53,585 nt of DNA. Origin: an uncultured Saprospiraceae bacterium (GTDB lineage: Bacteria > Bacteroidota > Bacteroidia > Chitinophagales > Saprospiraceae). The position numbers and the translations under genes are program-made. Below the pieces are notes generated by a model. It did no database searches. It was not told the origin of the DNA and saw nothing but the letters and a program-made list of their open reading frames with translations. The stretch spans positions 1 to 53,585 of the forward strand of contig CALCMJ010000173.1 of NCBI GenBank assembly GCA_937967615.1, in the 5' to 3' direction. Below, piece after piece: positions 25,208 to 32,701 of this stretch (positions are counted from its first letter, which is position 1; every line of letters begins with the position of its first letter).

Positions 25208-25292
25208 TTCTAATATGTCAATAGCCCCACCTTTATTGAGTATACTTAAAAGGAAATTATTACCTTTTGCTGATAAACCAAAAAACTACCAA

Positions 25293-25724
25293 ATGAATAC
25301 ATCGAAAATACCAACTTGGTTCTGGATTGTTTCCGTTCTTGCTTTACTTTGGAATGGCATGGGTGTCTTTGCCTTTATAAGTGATTTTAATATGTCACCA
25401 GAAAAATTATCTGCATTTACCGTTGAGCAACAAGCGGTATTAGCTGAGTATCCTTCTTGGACAAAAATATTTTATGGATTGGCCACCATAGCTGGTTTCT
25501 TAGGCTGTGTAGGTCTCCTTATGCGAAGGTCTTGGGCAGTGCCTATGTTTTTTGCGTCACTTATAGGAATAATTGTTCAGCAAGGACATTCTATTTTTAT
25601 GACCAGGGCTTTAGAAGTTTTTGGTACAGCTACAGCACTTGTTTTTCCAGCGGTAATCTTAGTTGCTGCGATTGTTTTGCTTTTCTTTGCTCGATCAGCG
25701 AGAGGAAAAGGGTGGTTGACATAA
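25293..25724 (+). CDS. Four-helix inner-membrane protein of unknown function
   Basis: I choose ATG 25293, giving 143 residues; the ATG at 25215 would start inside the terminator region and add 26 residues unlike the rest. Four hydrophobic segments are visible: WFWIVSVLALLWNGMGVFAFI, IFYGLATIAGFLGCVGLLM, WAVPMFFASLIGIIVQQGHSIF and GTATALVFPAVILVAAIVLLFFA. A basic tail (RSARGKGWLT) fits a cytosolic C-terminus. It is similar in plan to small unassigned Bacteroidota membrane proteins often annotated only as hypothetical. It converges with 25830-27020 and shares a terminator. Confidence 0.75.
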   Translation: MNTSKIPTWFWIVSVLALLWNGMGVFAFISDFNMSPEKLSAFTVEQQAVLAEYPSWTKIFYGLATIAGFLGCVGLLMRRSWAVPMFFASLIGIIVQQGHSIFMTRALEVFGTATALVFPAVILVAAIVLLFFARSARGKGWLT

Positions 25725-25777
25725 TAGATGAAAACAATTTGAAAACATTGTAGTCTGATTCTTATGTAAGATTATAA

Positions 25778-25810
25778 AAAAAAAGCCTCCTTTTTAGGGA
25801 GGCTTTTTTT
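25778..25810. terminator. Bidirectional intrinsic terminator
   Basis: A-run, AAAAGCCTCC, loop TTTTTA, GGGAGGCTTTTTTT: a GC-rich stem with A- and T-runs on either side, between convergent stops at 25724 and 25830. It should work in both directions. Confidence 0.85.
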
Positions 25811-25829
25811 ATTTTATTCAGGATAGAGT

Positions 25830-27020
25830 TTACATCTTAGCTGCTTTCGCTTCTTTTTCCTTAAGCTTATTCATTTTCGCCTCTACTTTTTTAATCTGCT
25901 CCATAGCAGATTTGTATCTCTCATCAGTAATAGTACCTGCTGCCTTTCTTTCTTCTAGCTTATTCTTAAGATTCTCTAGTTTCGTTTCGTTTGCATTCCT
26001 ATTTGTTTTGCTTTCATTGAGCTTTTCATTCATCATCTTTTTTCTGTTCTCTTTACTCATTCCACGCGCATTTTCTTTTGTAGACATCTTTGCTTTACGC
26101 TGTGCCATTTGCTCTTTACGCTTAGCATATTCTTCCTGTGTAATATCACCTTTTTCTAATCTCTCTTTCAATGCTTCTTCTCTCATGTCTACACGAGCGC
26201 CTTTTTTTCCAGTATTTACTTTTAACTTTTCCCCTTTACCTTGCGCATCTTTACTTTTTGATGTTCCATCTTCTTTTTCAGCTTGCTCTTTCTGCCAATC
26301 CGTGCGTTTGTCAACCCACTCATCCTCTTTGCCTTTCTTTTTTCCGTCTGCACGCTCAGCTCTCTTCTTTTCAAAACGCTCCATACGTTCTTTACGTTTT
26401 TCTATATCTTCTTCACTCATTTCTTTCTTTCCTCTTCTTTTCTCCTCCATCTTTTGTTTATTCTTCTCTGTTTTTTCCATGCGTTCTTTGTGTCCTGGAG
26501 GAACTTGACCGTCGTTACCTTGATACATTCTCTTCTTGGCACGCTCTAACTTTGCTTTTTTATCAAGATATTTTTCATCAGAGATTTTACCTTCTGCTCT
26601 TTTGCGTTCAAGAACAAGTAGCGCTCTTTCTATTCTTTTATCACGCATGTAGAATCCTTCGCCTGGAAGGAAGCCTCCATTCTGTGCATTTCCTCTATTT
26701 CCTTTTTTCGCTTTGTCTTTTCCTTTTTTTCCCTTGCCTTTGTTAGACTTTCCTTTTCCTTTGTTTGCTTTATCCTTTTTGCCTTTGTTCTTTTTCACTT
26801 TATCGTCATCATCGTCATCATCGTCATCGTCGTCGTCGTCGTCATGATCATCATGATCGTCTTCTTCTTCTTCAAGTTCTTTAAGGATTTCTTCTATCTC
26901 TTCTTCTTCGTTTTCAAGCTCAGTAGATTTTGTTGGTTTTTTAGAGATCTGTGCTTGGACAGCCACTATGCTAAACATAAAGAATGCTAGCATGATCAGT
27001 TTGATATTAAGATTTTTCAT
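25830..27020 (-). CDS. Secreted poly-Asp/Lys protein with three SHOCT-like repeats
   Basis: The 396-residue product has a signal peptide (residues 1-24, VAVQAQ), an acidic helix (ELENEEEEIEEILKELEEEE), a DDHDDH motif running into 14 consecutive Asp (to about 73), a Lys/Gly tract (about 74-110, KGKGKSNKGKGKKGKDKAKK), then a long charged coiled coil. Three units resemble the SHOCT pattern 'L..l...G.It.eEy...k..l': about 133-158 (LERKRAEGKISDEKYLDKKAKL), 283-305 (LKERLEKGDITQEEYAKRKEQM) and 351-376 (LEERKAAGTITDERYKSAMEQI). SHOCT units usually occur singly, C-terminal and in cytosolic or membrane proteins. The Asp run could bind Ca2+ or other cations. Function unknown; a surface or periplasmic scaffold is plausible. 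Confidence 0.7.
   Translation of the reverse strand: MKNLNIKLIMLAFFMFSIVAVQAQISKKPTKSTELENEEEEIEEILKELEEEEDDHDDHDDDDDDDDDDDDDDKVKKNKGKKDKANKGKGKSNKGKGKKGKDKAKKGNRGNAQNGGFLPGEGFYMRDKRIERALLVLERKRAEGKISDEKYLDKKAKLERAKKRMYQGNDGQVPPGHKERMEKTEKNKQKMEEKRRGKKEMSEEDIEKRKERMERFEKKRAERADGKKKGKEDEWVDKRTDWQKEQAEKEDGTSKSKDAQGKGEKLKVNTGKKGARVDMREEALKERLEKGDITQEEYAKRKEQMAQRKAKMSTKENARGMSKENRKKMMNEKLNESKTNRNANETKLENLKNKLEERKAAGTITDERYKSAMEQIKKVEAKMNKLKEKEAKAAKM
26802..26861. repeat. Asp-codon triplet tract (GAT/GAC)
   Basis: On the coding strand this tract encodes the DDHDDH/poly-Asp stretch with alternating GAC/GAT codons. The runs GTCGTCGTCGTCGTC and TCATCATCG seen on the plus strand are prone to replication slippage, and changes in steps of three would keep the frame and only alter the Asp length. 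Confidence 0.6.
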
Positions 27021-27070
27021 AGTATTAAAATTTAATTAGTAAGACAGTTTCAATTAAGACGTACAAATGT

Positions 27071-27280
27071 CTAGATTTCCTCTAGTAGAAAGAGAAGTGA
27101 GTCTATATCTGCATTCAGAGAGTCAATTTCGTCAACAATATTTTCTATTTCTAAATCTTCTGCGTCCATCTCAATGATGTCTGTATTAGATTGATTATCA
27201 ATAGTTTGTGACTTATTGTCGCTCTTGCATTGGCTTAAAATACTGCAAATAAAGAGAAGGAAAATGCATGCTTTTTTCAT
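27071..27280 (-). CDS. Mini-lipoprotein (69 residues)
   Basis: This small protein has a lipoprotein signal with hydrophobic KKACIFLLFICSIL and lipobox ILSQC (Cys18). The mature peptide is only about 50 residues and very acidic (EMDAEDLEIENIVDEIDSLNADIDSLLFLLEEI), with a heptad-like Ile/Leu pattern that could form a coiled coil. It lies 50 bp upstream of the SHOCT-repeat gene on the same strand and may be co-transcribed; the pairing of an acidic coil with a charged coiled-coil protein is suggestive only. Confidence 0.65.
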   Translation of the reverse strand: MKKACIFLLFICSILSQCKSDNKSQTIDNQSNTDIIEMDAEDLEIENIVDEIDSLNADIDSLLFLLEEI

Positions 27281-27396
27281 ACGTTAAAATATGTTTAAAG
27301 TAATGGAAAGAGAATTGCAGCAGCTATGAGATATATAAATATAGCTAATATTTCATTTTAAAAAACAGAATAGTGAATTTGAAAGCAGCCAATTGA

Positions 27397-28110
27397 TTAA
27401 GCAAAGAATAGCATCAATGCTGCCATCAATATCATAGCCACATCTTCTATTATAGTCACTACTGACATTGGGAGATCAAATACATCGCCTAGACAGGCAC
27501 ATTGGATCTTCTCCTTATTGAGATTGCTTTGGATTACTCCTATACTACTTATTCCCAAAATAAGGATAGTGATTATTGCCAATGGTGTAGGACTTAGATT
27601 AATAAGATAAGCAATACCCAAGGCAAGCTCAATAAATGGATAGATGTATCCCCATGTCTTCCATCTCCTCGCAATAACATCATACATCTGATACGAGTCT
27701 GCAAAGCCTGATAAGTTTAAGAACTTAAAGAAGGCAAACACTATAAAGAATCCCGCCATAAAGTACCGCATGAAAAGCATCCATGAGAAATCATCAAAAG
27801 GGTATTGGCTTAAAAAACAAACACCAGCTATAAATCCTACAATGAGGATCAAGGGTTTATATGTTTCCAGGAAAGAGGATTCTTCTTCCTCTTTTACTAT
27901 AAACGCTTTTTCTATGTTCTTTACCTTATAGGCGGGTAGGAGCTTTTGAATCTTATCTAAGGATATTTTTTGGGCCGATTGTAATTTAAGCTGAGGGTAG
28001 TCAAGGCTTACTTCAGCATTGCCCACTCCATCAAGAACCGCCAATTTCTCCTTGACCTTTCTGACACAGTTTTGACATGTCATACCTTCTATTGCATAAT
28101 TGCTTGTCAT
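27397..28110 (-). CDS. HMA-domain/MauE-like membrane fusion protein
   Basis: The 237-residue protein begins with a heavy-metal-associated domain (residues about 1-70) with the metal site GMTCQNC (Cys12, Cys15), followed by four or five membrane helices from about residue 80. The membrane part (MRYFMAGFFIVFAFFKFLNLSGFADSYQMYDVIARRWKTWGYIYPFIELALGIAYL ... CACLGDVFDLPMSVVTIIEDVAMI) fits the MauE/DoxX-like family. The CACLG pair could be redox-active or bind the same metal. In Bacteroidota such fusions accompany copper or other soft-metal handling, but no metal ATPase or chaperone is nearby here. The HMA part probably delivers or senses a soft metal at the inner membrane. Confidence 0.8.
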   Translation of the reverse strand: MTSNYAIEGMTCQNCVRKVKEKLAVLDGVGNAEVSLDYPQLKLQSAQKISLDKIQKLLPAYKVKNIEKAFIVKEEEESSFLETYKPLILIVGFIAGVCFLSQYPFDDFSWMLFMRYFMAGFFIVFAFFKFLNLSGFADSYQMYDVIARRWKTWGYIYPFIELALGIAYLINLSPTPLAIITILILGISSIGVIQSNLNKEKIQCACLGDVFDLPMSVVTIIEDVAMILMAALMLFFA

Positions 28111-28173
28111 CAGTATCTAAATATAGATTATTGCCACTTAGTTTTACAAACTGCCACTTTTTTATATTTGGAC

Positions 28174-28203
28174 AAAAAAAAAGGCCCCATAAATGGAGCC
28201 TTT
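28174..28203 (-). terminator. Terminator of the short transcription unit
   Basis: Read on the minus strand, AAAGGC-T-CC, loop, GG-G-GCCTTT forms a stem followed by nine T residues (A-run at 28174-28182 on the plus strand). It is 24 nt past the stop of the 23-codon ORF at 28227-28298. Confidence 0.75.
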
Positions 28204-28226
28204 AAATCATAGGGTTTGTAATGTTC

Positions 28227-28298
28227 TTATAAACTTGAAGTAACGGGCGAATTGATCGCTCTTACTTTAAATGTTCTCCGGAATCTTCTCTTAAACAT
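28227..28298 (-). CDS. Candidate 23-residue basic peptide
   Basis: ATG at 28298 opens a 24-codon frame ending in TAA at 28227-28229. The peptide starts MFKRRFRRTFKVRA and carries seven Lys/Arg in its first 13 residues, with an uncharged Ser/Thr-rich end. It sits exactly between a consensus Bacteroidota promoter (28333-28363) and a terminator (28174-28203), the whole predicted transcript being about 150 nt. So either it is a real micro-protein (the basic character would fit RNA, ribosome or membrane contact) or the unit is a small RNA that happens to hold an ORF. No homologue is recalled. Confidence 0.4.
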   Translation of the reverse strand: MFKRRFRRTFKVRAINSPVTSSL

Positions 28299-28332
28299 AT
28301 CTAAATAATTTCGTAATTAATAAATTCTAACG

Positions 28333-28363
28333 CAAAGGTAAATACTATTTTCATACGAAACAA
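28333..28363 (-). promoter_or_regulatory. Consensus Bacteroidota promoter for the short unit
   Basis: On the minus strand TTG (28363-28361), a 20-nt spacer and TACCTTTG (28340-28333) match TTG-N17..23-TAnnTTTG perfectly. Transcription should begin near 28326, about 28 nt before the ATG at 28298. The rest of the 611-bp gap (28111-28721) is AT-rich and shows nothing else except the terminator at 28603-28635. Confidence 0.7.
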
Positions 28364-28602
28364 TATTTTGTGAAAATTAATTTATAGGGGTATATTGTGA
28401 TTTATATTTTGTAAAAACACAATAAAACAGAATATAATATTTAATCGCTACTAAAAAATACACTTCTTTTGACTCCTATTGATGAGTTTCAAGATTTTAT
28501 TTGCTGAGGCTGCTCAAAAAAAATATTAAATTCTAATAGTCAAGGCTATATATATTAACTAAATGTCTAATATATGCCTTATTTATAGCTTTTTTGATAA
28601 GA

Positions 28603-28635
28603 CAAAAAAAAACCGAGCTAGCAGAACTAACTCGG
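28603..28635 (-). terminator. Intrinsic terminator of the LTD-like T9SS cargo gene
   Basis: On the minus strand CCGAGTTAG-TTCTG-CTAGCTCGG (9-bp stem with one G-U pair) is followed by a run of nine or more T. It is 86 bp downstream of the stop at 28722. Confidence 0.85.
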
Positions 28636-28721
28636 AAGTTTCATCGGGTGTCAAAAATGAGAAACTATTTCTTTAGGCTCATCCTTGAATCCAAGTATTT
28701 TGACTTGGTATATCTAATATA

Positions 28722-29789
28722 TTAAAGTTTGAACATCTTTTTAGTGATTGCACTGTCAATCCCATTTAAGCGAATAATATACATTCCGCCCCTAAGACTG
28801 GATACATCCAAAAAGCGCATACTCTGAGTCTCAAATGTTCTAACAATTTTTCCAGAAGTATTGAAAATCTCAACAGAGCTTACATCACCACTTAATTGAA
28901 TATTATCAATAACTCTAGTTGGGCTAAATCCTAAGTCGCTAGAAGACCTAATTTGGACTGCTTTGATGTTAGACCTGCTTAATTCACCATTTTTATCTAC
29001 TTGTTTCAGTCTATAATAATTAAGGCCCTCTGATACGTCACTGTGATTATAGGAATATTTACTCAAGGTATTGCTTTCTCCCTGTGCAGATACGGTATAA
29101 ATGGTCTTATATACTTTCGCGTCTGTGCTCCATTCTAAATCAAAATAATCAGAATTACTTTCTTGGATAGTAGTCCAGTTTATTGCAACACTTTTATCTC
29201 TTTCAAGATTGACATCAAAATCTCCTAGTACAATAGGAAGCGCGCTTACTGGGCAATCATCAAAATCACTTACAGCAGGTGCAGTACCTACTCCATCTGG
29301 ACTTATCTGAATAGAGTTACCTATAGGAGTAGACCCAGTCTCTGCAGTTCCAATATCCATAGATGTCATACCGCTTGCTGGTCCTGAGGCTGCAGTAAAA
29401 CTACCTTCATAACTTAAAAATTGAACGACTGTACCTCCTGCATCCACTAGAGCTAATCCATCTGGTGCTCCATTTTGTATTCCATTACTTGGACCTGCAA
29501 TAACGACAGTACATCCCGCTAAACCAGTTCCTGCTCCTGCACATGCGGGAGCCGTGGCAGGACAATCAAATATAATGTCTAAAGTAGCGTAGACATTTAG
29601 CTGCGTGGAGCTACCATTGTAAAGTGCAATTGTCCACCCCGTGATATCTGTTCCAGCTGGAACAAAAATTTCTACAGCTTCACCCACATCTGATCCGTCA
29701 TTGTCATAATGAAGTTCGCTGATGTATTGGGCATGAATAGTAGTGGAAAATACGATTAAAGTAAAAACAAAGTGTAATATCTTCTTCAT
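28722..29789 (-). CDS. T9SS type A cargo with lamin-tail-like N-terminal domain
   Basis: The 355-residue protein has a signal peptide (residues 1-20, IHAQ). Next is YISELHYDNDGSDVGEAVEIFVPAGTDITGWTIALYNGSSTQLN (about 21-66), an LTD (lamin-tail)-like Ig fold common in secreted Bacteroidota nucleases and adhesins. A middle segment NWTTIQESNSDYFDLEWSTD ... GLNYYRLKQVDKNGELSRSNI is the Fn3-like linker that often precedes T9SS tails, and the C-terminus (FSPTRVIDNIQLSGDVSSVEIFNTSGKIVRTF ... LRGGMYIIRLNG ... KKMFKL) is a type A sorting tail that lacks the usual YPNP and starts FSPT. No enzyme domain is seen. It is transcribed alone, with its own terminator. Confidence 0.85.
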   Translation of the reverse strand: MKKILHFVFTLIVFSTTIHAQYISELHYDNDGSDVGEAVEIFVPAGTDITGWTIALYNGSSTQLNVYATLDIIFDCPATAPACAGAGTGLAGCTVVIAGPSNGIQNGAPDGLALVDAGGTVVQFLSYEGSFTAASGPASGMTSMDIGTAETGSTPIGNSIQISPDGVGTAPAVSDFDDCPVSALPIVLGDFDVNLERDKSVAINWTTIQESNSDYFDLEWSTDAKVYKTIYTVSAQGESNTLSKYSYNHSDVSEGLNYYRLKQVDKNGELSRSNIKAVQIRSSSDLGFSPTRVIDNIQLSGDVSSVEIFNTSGKIVRTFETQSMRFLDVSSLRGGMYIIRLNGIDSAITKKMFKL

Positions 29790-30226
29790 AGCTTGGTTGG
29801 TTTAGTAGTAATATTAATCTGGCAACGGGGGTTATCCAAATATATAGAAAATTATATTATATATATAAACCATATATGACGAAAATGAGATCTAATCTTC
29901 AATTTTAAGATAAAAATCTCTGAAGTACTTAAATATGAACTTATTAAAAGCATATTTATATACATAATCCAAATCGTAGCACCTACAACAAATCCTTTCA
30001 ATTATTCAAATCTATTTGTTAGAAATGTCGTCCAGAAAATGCAAAGTGCAAAAAGTTTAAAAATATATTTTTTGCGAAGCAACCATCGAAAACTAAAAAA
30101 CATAGAGTCAGTGTTGGTTCAAATTAATTAACCGACAACGTTTCTCATTCCAATGAAATTTTAAACTATGCTAATGGTAAGATGTAATTCTGCCAAAGGC
30201 CATTCCTAACTTAATACTTTATTAAA
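29790..30226. other. 437-bp intergenic region between divergent secreted-protein genes
   Basis: I find no gene here. It is AT-rich, with a run of alternating TATATA near 29845-29870. One small hairpin-like element, GTTGGTT (30113-30119) facing AACCGAC (30130-30136) across CAAATTAATT, lies about 90 bp before the start at 30227 and could be an operator. Promoters for both flanking genes must lie here, but I could not identify either with confidence. Confidence 0.4.
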
Positions 30227-31843
30227 ATGAAAAAAAAGCTATCTCGAGTTTGCGAAAAACTTAATTACAAAGGACTTAATATTTTTATTATTCTATTCTT
30301 CGTTGTGTTGCAATCATCTTTCATCAATGCACAATGTGATCTCAGTGGAGGAACACTAGAAGGCGGACCCTTCGCATTCTGCGTAGGAGACGGAGAAGTA
30401 GATAATATTCCAGAAGGCGATATCACAGTTAGCGGAGCAAGCGGCACAAATGCCCAATGGGTAATTACAGATGACCAAGGAACGATCTTAGGATTACCAC
30501 CTACATTTAGTGTAGTAGATTTTGACGGAGCAGGAGAGGGCACATGTCTAGTTTGGTATCTCAGTTATGAAGATGGCCTTATGGGATTAGAGCCTGGAAA
30601 TAATGCAGGCACAGATCTAGAAGGATGTTATGATCTTTCAAATCCCATAGAAGTAAATAGATCTCAGCCAGAGGGAGGAACACTAGAAGGCGGACCTTTT
30701 GAGTTTTGTGTTGATGGAGAATCTGATTTTGTTTCAGGAATAGTTTTGAGTGGCAATAGTGGGTCAAATTCTCAGTGGCTTATAACAAACGAACAAGGAA
30801 CAATCTTAGGTCTTCCTCCTATGCCTGGTGTTGTAGATTTTGATGGAGCTGGTGCAGGGGTTTGTTTGATTTACCATCTCAGCTATGAAGATGGCCTTAC
30901 AGGGCTTTCTGCAAATTCTAACTTGGATGATTTAGAAGGTTGTTTTGCACTAACAAATTACATATCTGTAACTAGAAATGGCACGGACGAAGATGGTGAC
31001 GGTGTAACTGTGTGTGCTGGTGATACATTTGACAATGATCCTACAATATATCCTGGAGCGCCAGAATTATGTGATGGTCTTGATAATGATTTGGATGGAA
31101 GTATTGATGAGCCAGAAAATTTGAATACATCTAATGAATGGATTGACAATGTAACAATTGCAAATATTGATAACACATCTGGTGACGATGAGGGCTATGG
31201 AAATTACTGTGAGCAATCTACAGACCTTGCTATTGGTCAGGATTATGAAATCCATTTGACCCCCGGCTACTTAGGAAAAGATAAGCCTAAAAAATGGAGA
31301 GTGTATATTGATCTAAATCAAGATGGAATTTTTTCTCATCCATCAGAAAGAGTAGCACAGAAAACTGGAAAGGGAACGCAGACTGCGGATATTAATATTG
31401 GATCAGATGCCTTTGAAGGCGAGACAAAAATGCGCGTTATTATGAGCCGTAATGGCCATAAAGAAGCTTGCGATGACAACTATGCTGGTGAAGTGGAAGA
31501 TTATACTATCAATGTTGTAGGATCTGGCAATTACGCAATTGATTCAGGCAGCCCATTGGAAAGCTTGTTCGCTGATTCTAATGTAAAAGGTGAACTGAAT
31601 ATAAGTACATATCCAAATCCGGTCCGTGATCTTTTGAATTTAAAGATTACTGGAGCAAATCAAAACTACACACTGCAAATGGTAAATAGTGTAGGTACTC
31701 TTGTTTGGTCTACTCAGGAAAAAGCAGAACGTCAGACACTATCATTAGATATCACCCGTCTAGGTCTTAATGATGGGTCTTATACGCTCTTAATAAATAC
31801 AGGGAATACAATATTGACTAAGAATATCATTGTGATACGATAA
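30227..31843 (+). CDS. T9SS cargo with tandem repeats, MopE-like motif and GEVED domain
   Basis: This 538-residue protein has a signal peptide (to about residue 36, INAQ), then two tandem units of about 109 residues, each starting GGTLEGGPF..FCV and containing WxIT(D/N)xQGTILGLPP and YEDGLxGL. Next is a MopE-like Asp-rich motif (DEDGDGVTVCAGDTFDNDPTIYPGAPELCDGLDNDLDGSIDEPE, broken here only by description: about 247-290) that probably binds Ca2+, a GEVED beta domain (about 295-430; WRVYIDLNQDGIFS, FEGETKMRVIMSR, GEVEDYTINVV), and a type A tail (TYPNPVRDLLNLKI ... KNIIVIR). It is a secreted, probably Ca2+-stabilised surface protein; the substrate is unknown. Confidence 0.9.
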   Translation: MKKKLSRVCEKLNYKGLNIFIILFFVVLQSSFINAQCDLSGGTLEGGPFAFCVGDGEVDNIPEGDITVSGASGTNAQWVITDDQGTILGLPPTFSVVDFDGAGEGTCLVWYLSYEDGLMGLEPGNNAGTDLEGCYDLSNPIEVNRSQPEGGTLEGGPFEFCVDGESDFVSGIVLSGNSGSNSQWLITNEQGTILGLPPMPGVVDFDGAGAGVCLIYHLSYEDGLTGLSANSNLDDLEGCFALTNYISVTRNGTDEDGDGVTVCAGDTFDNDPTIYPGAPELCDGLDNDLDGSIDEPENLNTSNEWIDNVTIANIDNTSGDDEGYGNYCEQSTDLAIGQDYEIHLTPGYLGKDKPKKWRVYIDLNQDGIFSHPSERVAQKTGKGTQTADINIGSDAFEGETKMRVIMSRNGHKEACDDNYAGEVEDYTINVVGSGNYAIDSGSPLESLFADSNVKGELNISTYPNPVRDLLNLKITGANQNYTLQMVNSVGTLVWSTQEKAERQTLSLDITRLGLNDGSYTLLINTGNTILTKNIIVIR

Positions 31844-31861
31844 ATTTTATTTATCGTTAAA

Positions 31862-31902
31862 AATAGCGGAGATCTAAATGTAGGTTTCCGCTATTCTTTT
31901 TT
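31862..31902 (+). terminator. Intrinsic terminator after the GEVED gene
   Basis: AATAGCGGA (31862-31870) pairs with TCCGCTATT (31887-31895) and is followed by CTTTTTT. It begins 19 bp after the stop at 31843. Confidence 0.85.
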
Positions 31903-31916
31903 AAAAGAATAGCATT

Positions 31917-32040
31917 ATGAGGGGCCTCCCTGAGTTCGCTTGCGCTCATCTCAGGTCGCTACGTTTCAGAGCTCGCAAGTCTGCTCGGCCACAATCAAGA
32001 TTGTGTCTGACCTGCGGTCACTCTTGCACATCGCTAGTCC
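31917..32040. repeat. GC-rich interspersed element (family 2)
   Basis: A block of GC-rich sequence (GGGGCCTCCCTGAGTTCGCT ... CTCAGGTCGCTACGTTTCAG ... AGCTCGCAAGTCTGCTCGG ... CCTGCGGTCACTC) directly follows a terminator and contrasts with its AT-rich surroundings. It holds internal repeats (TGAGTTCGCTTGCGCTCATC vs CTCAGGTCGCTACG) and resembles elements I recall from other Bacteroidota. A 65-codon ORF runs through it but has the composition of the repeat, not of a protein. Confidence 0.5.
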
Positions 32041-32123
32041 AATTATTTTTATTAATTTGCGGTAACAATCTACTTGCTGGTGACATATACATGTATTCCT
32101 TGTACATGTATTAAAACTAAAAT

Positions 32124-32546
32124 ATGAAATATATAATAAGCATAGGTTTATTTTTTCTCAGCTACAGCTTTTTAATGTCCCAGACGGCTAAAATTCTAGT
32201 TCCTGTTGAGGAACTAAAAAGTAACAATGAGGGAGAATATGACGAATCAGGAATTGGTGTGTTTGGCAGAAAAGTAATTTATAGAAATATAAAAGAAATT
32301 CTTGACATAGGTTTTGAAAGCCAAAAAGGAAGAATGATAGTTGCTAAATTTTGTATCGCTCCCACTGGCGATGTCACCTATGTTGAACTTTTAGATGAAA
32401 CAACAGCCAGTTTAAGTTCATCCAAAAAGAAAGCTGTCATAAAGGCAATTACTGGATATAAATTAGAGGCAGACATTAACGCACCATCAAAACAATGTGG
32501 AAAATTTAATGTAACATTAAATGTAAATACAAGCTGGGGAGGATAA
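32124..32546 (+). CDS. Exported TonB-C-like protein (paralogue of 17917)
   Basis: The 140-residue protein has a signal peptide (ending LMSQ, about residue 19) but no lipobox. The body GRKVIYRNIKEILDIGF ... VAKFCIAPTGDVTYVELLDETTASLSSSKKKAVIKAITGYKL ... SKQCGKFNVTLNVN fits a TonB C-terminal-like fold and aligns with the lipoprotein at 17917-18333, including two Cys and the 'Y.EL.DETT' block. One copy is lipid-anchored and the other is soluble. Function unknown; TonB-like domains bind partner outer-membrane proteins or peptidoglycan. Confidence 0.65.
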   Translation: MKYIISIGLFFLSYSFLMSQTAKILVPVEELKSNNEGEYDESGIGVFGRKVIYRNIKEILDIGFESQKGRMIVAKFCIAPTGDVTYVELLDETTASLSSSKKKAVIKAITGYKLEADINAPSKQCGKFNVTLNVNTSWGG

Positions 32547-32650
32547 ATTCATAATTCATAATTCATAATTCATAATTCCTCCTTCATAATTCCAATTCAT
32601 AATTCTTCCTTCATAATTCATAATTCTCCCTTCCCAATTCCTATTTCATA
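32545..32650. repeat. Degenerate ATAATTCAT tandem tract
   Basis: The stretch contains about four perfect 9-bp units (ATAATTCAT-type), then diverged CATAATTC/CCTTCATAATTC units. It occupies the space between the gene ending at 32546 and the one starting at 32702. The unit is far too short, and lacks spacers, for CRISPR. A similar style of tract is at 300-350. Confidence 0.7.
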
Positions 32651-32701
32651 AAAATAATTCCAATACAAAATGTAGTTTAGCACTAATTAAAAAAAAAGCA
32701 A

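Noticed and set aside
25215-25292. Upstream ATG start for the four-helix protein
   Set aside because: It begins just beyond the preceding terminator, and the added residues are unlike the rest; ATG 25293 directly precedes the first helix.
25912-26746. Long plus-strand ORFs opposite the SHOCT-repeat gene
   Set aside because: They are Phe/Ser/Leu-rich mirror frames of the Lys/Glu-rich coding strand.
31917-32114. 65-codon ORF within the GC-rich element
   Set aside because: Its composition (Arg/Cys/Leu-rich, repeat-derived) and position on an interspersed element indicate a chance frame.
32545-32650. CRISPR-like repetition
   Set aside because: Units of 7-9 bp are contiguous, without spacers, and no cas genes are present.
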